Of a DNA stretch of 64,000 nt, positions 54,457 through 63,999 are shown piece by piece; position 1 is the stretch's first letter; each line of letters begins with the position of its first letter. The stretch comes from Symbiodinium kawagutii. Taxonomy: Eukaryota; Sar; Dinophyceae; Suessiales; Symbiodiniaceae. The notes under the pieces were generated by a model. The model ran no database searches. It was not told the DNA's origin and saw nothing but the letters and a program-made list of their open reading frames with translations. The stretch spans positions 168,311 through 232,310 of the forward strand of contig VSDK01003626.1 in NCBI GenBank assembly GCA_009767595.1, written 5' to 3'. The translations under genes were made by a program, and so were the position numbers.

Positions 54457-55379
54457 GACGGGTTTTCCATTGGATGGGCAAGTCTCTGGGTTGAGATTTT
54501 ACGTCCATGGATCTACCCGTTGGGAAATGCACAAATGTTTCTTATGGTTTCACCACAGCTGCCCTCTAGTAAAAGATTTGGAGAGTTCAGAAATCAGTTG
54601 AGCAATTCAAGCGTTCACTTCTCCAATAAGCTTGACACAATCATTTTTCGACATCCAACAAGATGGGAAACTGGACATATTCAAAACTGTTCATTGCGCT
54701 CAGCAGACCCTGGCTGAAATCCTGGCTGTTTGTGGAGATGATTTCAAGAAACAATGACAATGAGAGTATCCCTGAACCACTCCCAGAAACATGGTGCCGG
54801 TGCTTGTTGGGAAGCACTACTTTGGAGGTACACCACGGCTCTGGTGACACGGCCATGTCACTATTTTGATGCGAAGCCCTGGTGGCCCGCTGGTATCAAT
54901 TACCTTTAGCTTGTTGTGCCGTCAACTAGTATATAAACTATGATTAACCACCACTGAGCATCACACAAGCCATCATCGATCATTATCCACAGCCAACGGC
55001 CCTCAACCCTCATTCTCAACTAGCAACAATCATAAACAATCACCATTTACTGCTCTTCATGAGTCAGCCATTGTTTGTCATTACCCAAAACCATTCACCA
55101 TCACTTTTTCAATGCTGCTCACCATCATTAAGTATAACCTATCATTCAGCATCATCAGAAACCATCAATAACGATGATCAATCATACTTGGCCATCATCA
55201 TTCACCAACATCATGCACCATCATTCACCATCATCATGCACCATGATCATGAACCTATCGTTCATCTTTAAGCACCTGGTTAAACCATTAACCATGCATC
55301 ATTCATCATCCATCACTAACCATCATTAAGCAATCATAAACCAACACCACCTGGTCACGACATCCCCCGACTCTCGCAG
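54457..55379. other. Intron
   Basis: C/A-type words (ACCATCATTAAGC) at 54940-55350. The ORF 54663-54869 has no codon bias. Confidence 0.45.
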
Positions 55380-55434
55380 GACCCGGCCGCCTGCACCCTG
55401 CGGGCTTGTCCTGCAGAAGATCCAGCAGAACGAG
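55380..55434 (+). CDS. Pacifastin-like module 9, last exon
   Basis: CTCGCAG|GAC, phase 0, to CGAG|GCGCG (GC donor), phase 1. Reads [18 protein letters not shown]. The phase-1 exit fits module 10. Confidence 0.7.
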
Positions 55435-56258
55435 GCGCGAGCGATGACTTGTACAGGAGGATAGATAGGAGGAGATATCGGGAGATATCTAGGGGGATAT
55501 ATATATATATTTATATATATATATATATATATGTATGTATATATATATATATATATATGTATATTTATATATATATATGTATATTTATATATATATATAT
55601 AAGGCGATGCAAGGGGGTAATGGCGGTCATTCATGGCTTAGGTAGGAGGATAACAATGGATAATGATGGATACTAGTGGATAATCATGGATAAGAACCGA
55701 TAACCAAGAATAGCAATATTTCCTGACAATACGAGTTAGTTAATATAGTTCATGACTGTCGTGGTTATTGTTAACAATGTGTCGTAATTGTTTGTGATAG
55801 CTATGTGAATAATGGTTTATAGTGGCAAGTCATAGGGAAAAACCAAGAGTTGTGGTTGATGATGGTTACCCATGAGTTTTATGATGGATATGGTTGGTCA
55901 ATGGTTGATAGTGATGCTATACTGTGGATGATAACGAACAAGCGATGGTCTACACAAGATTCTAAATCAATACTATTAATTTCCTAATAGTAATACTAGT
56001 TAGCAGATTAGCTTTTGTATTACTAAGAGTGGTACGATTTGACAAATCTGCTACAAATGAACCATGAGTAGACCTCTTAATACTCTATTGGCAATACTAA
56101 TAGCATTACGAATCAACCATCCACCATTTACCATTCGGCTAATTACTATTAGATACCATTTACAATACTAATAGTATATAATAGTATAATACCATGTGTA
56201 TCACACATCGTTTACCTGGCTCCACTGGAGCGATCGCGAATTGTTTACCACTCGCCAG
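55435..56258. other. Intron with (TA)n
   Basis: TATATATA tracts at 55496-55602; GGTTGATGATGG at 55850-55920. No coding sequence. Confidence 0.5.
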
Positions 56259-56297
56259 GCCGCTGCCAGCCTTTCGTGGCCTTCCCCAAGGGCGACG
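56259..56297 (+). CDS. Pacifastin-like module 10 (type B), first exon
   Basis: CTCGCCAG|GC to GACG|GTCACC, 39 nt, phase 1-1. Reads GRCQPFVAFPKGD, closely similar to module 2 (GKCVAFTAFPKGD) in both sequence and exon length. Confidence 0.75.
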
Positions 56298-56889
56298 GTC
56301 ACCCGGCGCTGCAGCTTGGGGGGGTGCAGGTTGGAAGGTCATAGGTTGATATACCACTTGAGGTGCCTGCGGTTATGATGGTTAGGTGATAAACCTACAG
56401 ATTTATAGGTCACTATAGTGGGTTTAGTGGCGCTGATTAGGATTGATTGATGTTTGAAGGGTTTAGGTTGATATAGTGGGATGGTTTGGTTGATTGGAGT
56501 TGGTGAATGTAGGGATGATTAAGGATGCTTTTTTGAGGTTATGTATGTTGATATAGTGGGTTGTTCGTTTTAGATGGTTAGGAATGTTCAATGATTGTAG
56601 ATTGATACACTTGAGGAAAGGGGGTTGGGGTCAGTGATCAGTAACCACTTCGGTGATGGTTTTTGAATATTGGTGAAGATGTTGTATGTGTTGTAGCAAC
56701 TGTTCGATGGTTGGGTAGTTCAGCATATTTGCTGATGATGGTTGATGGCACTGCTCAACGGGTCATGACCCACATAACAGGTGGGCAATAGCCGACAATG
56801 AGTACCCAACGGTTCATGATGCTTGAATATTTGTGAAGTTTATGGCCAAGTGCAGCATTTTTCAACGCCAAGCAATGATTACCAACAGC

Positions 56890-56923
<34 letters not shown>

Positions 56924-57128
56924 ACGATTGATTGATGGGAATGTTCAGCATGGCCATCACCATTTTCATTGCTGTAGCCTCTGTAACTTGGCCGCGCATC
57001 CCCAGTTAACTGCGGAGGTTCAGCGCCATGGCATTCCCAGGGAAGTTGCAGGGAACTGTGAGGCCAGGGACCCTGACAGGGCCCCACAGCGACCCCCACA
57101 GGGACCTTCAACCAGGGACAGCTCCAAG
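56298..57128. other. Intron
   Basis: GGTTAGGTGAT/GGTTTGGTTG at 56370-56600; (AAC)n at 56885-56922. No coding sequence. Confidence 0.45.
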
Positions 57129-57199
57129 GCACCAACACCTGCACTTGTCCCGCCAGCGGTCTGCGCGACGACGCCGAGTGTACAGACCTGGCGTGCACC
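57129..57199 (+). CDS. Pacifastin-like module 10, core and C-terminal exon
   Basis: CTCCAAG|GC, phase 1, to TGCACC|GTGGCA, phase 0. Reads GTNTCTCPASGLRDDAE then CTDLACT. The frame stays open as VAPQEQPQDTAPRH, so a later donor is possible. Asp occupies the putative P1. Confidence 0.75.
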
Positions 57200-58023
57200 G
57201 TGGCACCCCAGGAACAGCCCCAGGACACAGCGCCGCGCCACAGTTCCGCTGGAAGCGAATCGGTGAAGACTTCGCTGGTGAAGGTGGTGGGTTATCACCG
57301 GCATATGGTAACTGTATGGTTATGTTATCACCAGCTAACCACTTATCATAAGCACTTACTACAATTAATGAGTTATGACCCGGGGTTGAAATGTGACCTG
57401 GTCGAAGAATGTTGGTTTTATCTGGTTTGTTTGCAGTCATCACATGACCGCGTAAGAATAGCCATCATTACAACTGAATGGTTCCAAATGTGATCTGCTT
57501 AGACGCAGTTTTCAATATACCAAGTAGATAGTAACCAGCGCAATTTCTTTTCACAATGGCTTGTTTAAACTGTGACCAACACATGACCAATTTATCAGCT
57601 GATTCCAACTGGGTATCATCATCAGAACCAACACAATTGGTTCTAATAAGGCCAAAAATCATATGTAGGGATACTTGGGAAAACCAGCAATCATTAGAAC
57701 CCATATTATTTGCCGAAATAATAAATGACCTGGCTATAGTTGCTTATCATCATCCTAGTCAATAGGTATAAACGACCGAAGGGACTTAACCAATTACACC
57801 ACTTCTTTTCTTAATGATCAATTGGTGATCATAATGTCTTGTAATTGTTCTAGCCTTAAGCTATATGATTAGGGCATACCATCTCAAAACCTATGTAATT
57901 GATTGTCATCAGTATAACCATTCTATTGGCAACAAGATCCTGAACAGGTATCCCTTGGTAGTGAACATTGGTACCACTTGGCACCTCAGATTATCAGTCC
58001 GGCAACGGTGGCTTGCATCGCAG
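57200..58023. other. Intron
   Basis: Unstructured, A/T-rich. An island at 57990-58022 (IISPATVACIA) could be an additional exon in phase 0. Confidence 0.35.
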
Positions 58024-58069
58024 GATGCCAGGCAAGTGCTTCTACCCTGAGGCGCAGCAGTGGTCCACG
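58024..58069 (+). CDS. Candidate exon with GKC start
   Basis: CATCGCAG|G; the frame MPGKCFYPEAQQWST resembles the GKC start of type B modules but lacks GDG. Phase does not fit 57199, so it is tentative. Confidence 0.3.
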
Positions 58070-58531
58070 GTGGTGATGCATGGGGGGTTCTGAATGGTGA
58101 AGGGATGGCCAAACGAGATGAACAGTGGTGAAGTGTGGCTAGATGAAGTGAGTAACATTGAAATGTCACTGAATGAGCCTAGTAATGTGACATGGTGACT
58201 AAAGGAAGTTTCATAGTGCTTCAAGTATGGCTAACGATTCAGCAATGGCAATGTGCCTAATTGACGGGTCTATTGATTCATCACTTGTTAAGAACGATTA
58301 TTCATATTACTACTGTTTATGAATCACGGATTGATAATGTGGTTGTTGCTGCTTATTGGTGAATTTCTGTTTAGTGAACGTGTAAATAACGTTTCTAATG
58401 ACCATATTCAAAACCATTTTCTGGTTAAAAACCATATCAATGACCATGTGAATACCAATATTCCTGATGAATAACCATGTCAAGTAGTGGAAACCATCAA
58501 CGCCAAAACCTTGTTACCATCACCCGCCCAG
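58070..58531. other. Intron
   Basis: No coding sequence; AACCATCAACGCC near the acceptor. Confidence 0.4.
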
Positions 58532-58561
58532 GAGCCAACCAGCTCCGTCTGTCTTTTGAGG
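58532..58561 (+). CDS. Candidate mini-exon, strand-like
   Basis: CGCCCAG|GA to GAGG|GTCGCA, 30 nt, phase 1-1. Reads GANQLRLSFE. Donor context as in 25866 and 29125. The frame stays open beyond it (GRTPTGLCDPF). Confidence 0.45.
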
Positions 58562-58975
58562 GTCGCACTCCCACGGGTCTCTGCGACCCTTTTTTGGCGC
58601 TGCCAAGCGCTGTAAAGTGTAGCATAGCTATGGTTCCGTTCCGTAGGTCACCTGGTAACAGCCTGTTGAGCTGCTACCCATGTGAAGGTGACTGAGTTGC
58701 AATTGGAGGCCGACATTTGCCGCAACGGACATAGCACTGGATACCACGACCCGATGTCGCGATGTCGGTCGCCGTTGTCCCATCCGCGACGATTGTGAGG
58801 CGCTTTGTTCCGGGCACCGACTCAGTTGTACAGAGCACGCCTGGAAAACTTGCGAGGTCAGTACATCGCAGGTGGATCGTAGGACCTTGACATGTGAAAA
58901 AAAAACAGGAACTCAACCCCCTAATTAAGGGTAGTGATGTGTATGTATTGGTGGTTGATGATGGTTGATGATGGT

Positions 58976-59055
<80 letters not shown>

Positions 59056-59659
59056 GATATTTGTCAATGATGGTTCATACTTTGATGGCGAATTTCGTGT
59101 TTGGTACCACATGGGCAATGGTCAAGGAGGGTTGACGATGGGTTTTATGAAAGAAAAGAATGTAAACCGCAAGTGCAATCACTTGACCACATGGTTCATC
59201 ATAGTTTTCATGATAAGCCCGGCTGCCAGTTGAACCTCAATGGGTCATCGGTTCATCAGGCTTCAGGTGCGAACCAGTAATAGGGGACATACCAAGGAAC
59301 CAACTTAGAACAGGGGTGAATCTCGAGACCAGGGATAGCAACAGGGGAATACATAGATGAGATTTGAAGCCCGATTATCACCAAAAGGGGCATGAGCTAT
59401 TTTTATGGACAACCCCAAGCATAGCCACTGAGTAAATCAAAGGAATAACAACTGAATGACAAGGACATAGAAGAGTTGGTCCATTCGGCCACATGTCATC
59501 CACCGAAAGGGAAAGACATTGTATAAAGATCCAAATGAGAGCCCGAAGAATCTGGCACTGTCCGTGAAAAGATATCAGGAGTTAGGAATGTCCACAGGGG
59601 AGGAGAGATAGGTGTGATATTCAACTGCAACATACCAATGTTTGACCCATGTTTCCTAG
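58562..59659. other. Intron with (GAT)n
   Basis: (GAT)n at 58969-59052; otherwise unstructured. Confidence 0.5.
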
Positions 59660-59724
59660 GCATTCCTCAGTCTCCAGTCGGTGTATTGGGGGATGACAGG
59701 GGGGCTCTCAACAGTGCAGAGAAA
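59660..59724 (+). CDS. Candidate exon
   Basis: TTCCTAG|GC, phase 1 (fits 58561), to GAAA|GCGAG-type GC donor, phase 0. Reads GIPQSPVGVLGDDRGALNSA. Moderate codon bias. Confidence 0.35.
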
Positions 59725-60024
59725 GCGAGTTGCGGTGCCAGCAAAACAACGATGATGGTCATGACGACAGTTCTTAGTTAGATCATGATCAGTGAAGTAC
59801 TCTATATCAAAGATTTGTTGCCACGTATAGTCCAATAATTGGCTGTATATTGTTGTAGTTTGCTCACTCTCACATCTCCACGGGAATTGTTGCTTAGTGA
59901 TATGAGACAAAGAGCTCAAAAACCAGCTGCTTCGCCATCGATGGCTAACGTTTTTAATGGCTGTCGGCGTTAGTCCCATCCCAAGTCCCTCCGGTCAGCG
60001 ATCCATTACGACTTGATCTCGCAG
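59725..60024. other. Intron
   Basis: 300 bp, nothing recognised. Confidence 0.35.
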
Positions 60025-60087
60025 GGGCGTCCCCCAAGTTCCGGGTTCTGGGACTATAGTTTTGCGCCGGAGAAGTCGAGTGAGGAT
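60025..60087 (+). CDS. Candidate exon
   Basis: TCTCGCAG|GGG to GAGGAT|GTGTCC, 63 nt, phase 0-0. Reads GRPPSSGFWDYSFAPEKSS-ED. Strongly protein-like. FWDYSFAPEK has no recognised family. Confidence 0.5.
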
Positions 60088-61060
60088 GTGTCCACAAATG
60101 GAGCCCCAAGAAACAGAGTGGCTTCCTTATAGATAGCAGATAGTGATCCTTTTTGCATGGCTCAGGGGTCACACCACTTGTGAACATGTCTTCATAGATC
60201 CGGCAGGAACTTCAATGGTTCCTTGCATGATTTATAGTGAGATTATAGTGCAAGCTGAAGAATTTGCGCTTGCTCCAACAGCAAAAGAGCGACGGGCTGC
60301 GGGCAATTGCCATGTGTCCGCAGTGTTCTGTTGTTGGATCCTAAAAGAGATATGCAAACTTCACAATGGTGCAGTTCTATCTGTGTGGATCCTCCTGATC
60401 CCAACCTCACCCCCCTTCGCAGTATAGTCTCAATTGTAATTATGATATGTGATGCGTTATTGTTGCCAGTGTTGAAAAACTTTATTTACACAAATTCCAG
60501 ATAGTTTTTCAAGTAATGCGAATACCTTCATTTTGCTTAATGTAAGATTTATAGAAACCCTTTGCAAAGCAGGGGGAGGTAGGAATGTCTCTTTGTATCA
60601 GATGTTGGTACGTCTTGATGTCTTGTTGTTTCACATGTATTGTGTCACAATAGAAGGCACTGTGAAGCTATGTTATACTGTTATATACTCTCGCATTCTT
60701 ACAACAAGAAGGCAAGGGACAATAGCATTACATGCTATGCATATGTCTCACAGTCAGTGCTATGTATGTATTTTGCATTGTTTCTGTCTTGTTTGTATGC
60801 TCTCATTTATCATCGCAACAAAACATATACGAATACATGTATACAAATACATATGAATACATATGAACATTGTAGTACTCCTTTGTGTCATAACATAGTA
60901 CCTTGCTCCCTATCATCATTCTTATTATTGTCTTGCTTATCATTAATCAATTATGGAAGACTCGCTCTCAAGACTCCCAGTGTCACAAGAATCAAACTCC
61001 GATCTCCGAGTCTTCCCTGGATCTCTTCTTCGTCCTGGCGAACGCGGCCGCGCAAAACAG
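60088..61060. other. Intron, no exon seen
   Basis: A/T-rich; the ORFs 60533-60856 and 60640-61191 lack G/C third-position bias over most of their length. Confidence 0.4.
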
Positions 61061-61084
61061 CGCCATGCGCCTGCGGCTACCCGA
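61061..61084 (+). CDS. Possible mini-exon, frame ambiguous
   Basis: AAAACAG|CGC to CCGAG|GCTCC. Frames give either AMRLRLPE or PCACGYPR. The G/C-rich island extends upstream to 61035. Weak. Confidence 0.25.
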
Positions 61085-61982
61085 GGCTCCACGGTGCGGT
61101 GGATCCAGGGGTGACAGGGGTAACAACCTGGCGATTGGATGATGGTCAAGACATGATAGATGGCGTGATAGATGGTTACCAACATCAATAGGGAATACAA
61201 CGGTTAGCCACCGTCCATCGTCCTTAGAATCTTCGAACTGTCAATGGTTAAAGATAAACAAGAGACAGTTTATTGTGGGGTAGAGGCCATGGCTCATGAT
61301 ACTTAATGATGTGTGCTAGGGAATGTGATGGTTAATGGTCGTAGCGATGGCGGGCAATGATGATGCAACGGGTCACAATGATTGCTAATTATAGTCAATG
61401 GCAGCCTTTGATGATGATTAAGCTATGATAGTTTGTATGTGACTAGTATTGCTGGATTTCTATCATTGCCAGAATATTTTTATCATCGCGAACAAATAGT
61501 TGCCTTTATAAAAATTATCCATTTCTCCATCCATTCCTGTAATTGAACAGGGTTGAGTTAGCGACTCTGACTAAGTCGCCACTATCCAAGCCATCCAAGC
61601 ACCACTAGCCCGATGCAACTCGTCGTACCAGGTGGAGGAGCGACGAAACGGCAAACAATCAAAGTATCATCAGCATATCAACCATCGTTCAGGATTTATG
61701 AATCAATTGTTCATCATCACCATCATTTATCAACTACTTATTGTCTTTAACCATTCATCCTTAAGATATCCAACCAAACCGTCCTCAAACCATCATCTTC
61801 CATCACTCACCAACCAACCATCATCAACCATCACCAACCACCTCTGCCAACCATTCACCCACCCTTCACCCACCATTCGCCCACCATTTCCATCACCACT
61901 TCGATCACCGTTTCACCCTCGGTCCTTTCTCGCCGTTTCGGCCGTTTCGGTCACGCTTCGATTTGCCGCGAACCGCGGCGAG
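61085..61982. other. Intron, GT arm then CA arm
   Basis: GATGGTTAATGG at 61300-61400; ATCAACCATCACCAACC and CACCCACC at 61660-61900. No coding sequence. Confidence 0.5.
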
Positions 61983-62045
61983 GCCTTCGAGCGAACGTCT
62001 TCCTGTGATGTGCAGCCGCTCACGCCGTGGCTTCGCCACGATGAG
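61983..62045 (+). CDS. Candidate exon
   Basis: CGGCGAG|GCC to GATGAG|GCGAGG (GC donor), phase 0-0. Reads AFERTSSCDVQPLTPWLRHD-E. The frame is also open upstream (VTLRFAANRGE). Last + strand island in the window. Confidence 0.4.
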
Positions 62046-62758
62046 GCGAGGGGAAGATGCGCGGAGGAAATCTGAGGAGATGATTTTGGAGATATTGATC
62101 TAATATTTCTACTAAATAATTATGGAGATTAATGGCTTTTATGGATGATCAACTAGTTGGAAACTATGACTTTGATCATTTTGGAGATCATGACTTTGAT
62201 CATTAGATCATTTCTCCATGTTTTAATCATCTGGAGATCATGACTTTCATCATTTTCTTATCATGTTTTGTCATTTCATGATTTTCAAGACATGGTTTTG
62301 TGGTTCTGAGATGGGTAGCCATGCTGTCAGCATGGTTCGTTCTCGTTTTTTTTGGGTAGCAATGGTTCAGTTGTTTGAGCATTGAACCATGGTTTTGGCA
62401 AATTTTGGACCCAACACGCAGTAAGGACTTGGAAAGACATATTACAAGTAGTACCCGGGCAAGCCGGGGGCGGAAGTTTCCCAAGGTCAAGCACTATAAG
62501 ATCAAAGAAAACAGTGGCCTATAATTCAGAGGCAAAAGTGCCTATAGTTTGTGGAGATGATCCTTCCAAAACAATTCGTTTTCTGTTGTGCGACAACAGC
62601 AGCGGCAACAAAAAGCACCAGAACAAAATCATCAAGACAGTACCATTGCCACGGCGCGCTTTCTCGGTCAGCAGCTTTTTTTTTCGATCGTGTAGCAGAG
62701 AGGCTCGAGTGAACGACAGCTCGCAGCAGCGTGCGGAGAATCGGACGCAATCAAGTAT
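62046..62758. other. Noncoding/3' region with GGAGATCATGACTTTGATCATT repeats
   Basis: The 22-bp unit occurs about three times at 62170-62260. A + strand ORF (62382-62804) overlaps the minus-strand gene's 3' side and is not called with confidence. Confidence 0.4.
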
Positions 62759-63073
62759 TTATTTTGACTGCGGATCGGAACATCGCGCAGGCAGTGTGCT
62801 GTGATGTGAATCGATGACACCGTTGATGTAGGTTTCTGTTTCCAATGTTGTGTAGTAACCTTGGGCTTGCTGGCGCATTGTTGACTCTTGCATCCACTCT
62901 GCCAAGTTCACGTAGTACGCAGCCAACTGAACATCTTCACTAGACAAGCTGGAATACAGCGGCGGCATGTCTGGTCTGTACTTTTGTCGTAGACCTGTCA
63001 CACAAGAATCGCAAACACCATGATGCACAAAGCCGCAATGTTCGCCGGTCATGTGTGGGAGCTTGCTTGAAAG
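62759..63073 (-). CDS. Partial minus-strand gene, 3' coding segment
   Basis: The frame reads QLSSKLPHMTGEHCGFVHHG, then VCDSCVTGLRQKYRPDMPP, YSSLSSEDVQLAAYYVNLAE and a TAA at 62759. Protein-like, with C.FVHHGVCDSC, a possible zinc-binding Cys/His cluster. Family unknown. The frame is offset by one base from the upstream segment at 63049-63275. Confidence 0.45.
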   Translation of the reverse strand, partial: LSSKLPHMTGEHCGFVHHGVCDSCVTGLRQKYRPDMPPLYSSLSSEDVQLAAYYVNLAEWMQESTMRQQAQGYYTTLETETYINGVIDSHHSTLPARCSDPQSK

Positions 63074-63275
63074 CTGGGCGACTGCAGCGTTTCCTTAGTT
63101 CTTTGTACTTTGCTCTGTGGAGTTGCAAGCGCCAGCTCTGTTGCGGCAGCGCGCTTGCGATCGTCTTCTTCTTCCTTTCGTTGCCAGGATCGCCGTTCTC
63201 TCCAAGCAGCAATTTCTTCCTCAGTGACTGACGTTGTGAACAGGCCTTGCCAATGCTTGATCGCTCCATTGACCA
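63049..63275 (-). CDS. Partial minus-strand gene, upstream coding segment
   Basis: Entered after TGATCAG (a possible acceptor; no ATG), it reads NGAIKHWQGLFTTSVTEEEI, AAWRERRSWQRKEEEDDRKR and AAATELALATPQSK, a charged helical segment, and stops at a TGA overlapping the ATG of the downstream frame (ATGA). A third minus frame (62940-63833) is open across both. Either an intron/frameshift joins the two segments, or this is a decayed copy. Confidence 0.4.
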
Positions 63276-63967
63276 CTGATCAGAAGTCATGGCTCTTGTA
63301 TAACAATCATCGGATTGCGCCAGTAAATCTGGTTTGCGCGATGGAAGGATATCCGCAATTTCTTTTCTTCGAGTTTGCCCACGCGAGGGTCGAACCACCG
63401 CACGCGATGAATCTGGAGCTACTTCCGCACTGCAGAACAAATTCTGTGTGCCTGGTAACCATAGCACAACTGCTCTCATACCTTCACAAACGTGCGCAAT
63501 AGTTGCGCAGCTGTTTCGTACTTCTTCTGCTTCTAACACACCGTAGGTATAACCGCAACAAGGGCCAATCACCGCTCCATCAACAGCTGACAGTTCACCA
63601 CAAGGTCTCGCTGCATGTTCCAATACGCAAGAAGGTCGAATCACCGTTCTTGCCAACTTTGCTGTCATGTCCCTAGCTCCTGCTTTGCAGGAACTCGAGC
63701 TACGTGAAAGGACACAGGAAGGTCGAATCACCGCTCCTGTCAACATCGGCGACCCAAACGTTTTTTCTTTTATACATATTTTACTTGGTACATGCACCTT
63801 GCTATGATATTTTGAAACCTTCCATGGCATCATGTCATTGTTGATATTCTTATCACGTTACCGAGAGGACAGCATGAAAGCCAAAAACAGCGAGTGTCAA
63901 GGGTAACACCGACACCACCAACAACAACGGCAACGACAACGACGACACAACCACCACCACCACCACC

Positions 63968-63999
<32 letters not shown>

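Larger units (their letters stand above)
253..62045 (+). other. Inferred giant multi-exon gene with pacifastin-like array
   Basis: Coding islands on the + strand run through this span. Most adjacent islands can be joined in phase using AG|G acceptors and GT or GC donors; the chain from 36314 to 57199 is phase-consistent at every junction except where noted. No initiator ATG, stop or spliced-leader site was found, so the true ends lie outside the span or are unrecognised. The product would be a large, probably extracellular, cysteine-rich protein. Two intronless insertions (18.2-22.7 kb and 31.3-32.3 kb) would lie in its introns. The alternative is several co-oriented genes in a unidirectional cluster; the 17.7-23.1 kb gap is the likeliest boundary. 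Confidence 0.5.

Noticed and set aside
62940-63833. 297-aa minus-strand ORF
   Set aside because: It is the third frame across two better coding frames and over the dispersed repeat; its own sequence (repeated VIRPSCVL) comes from that repeat.
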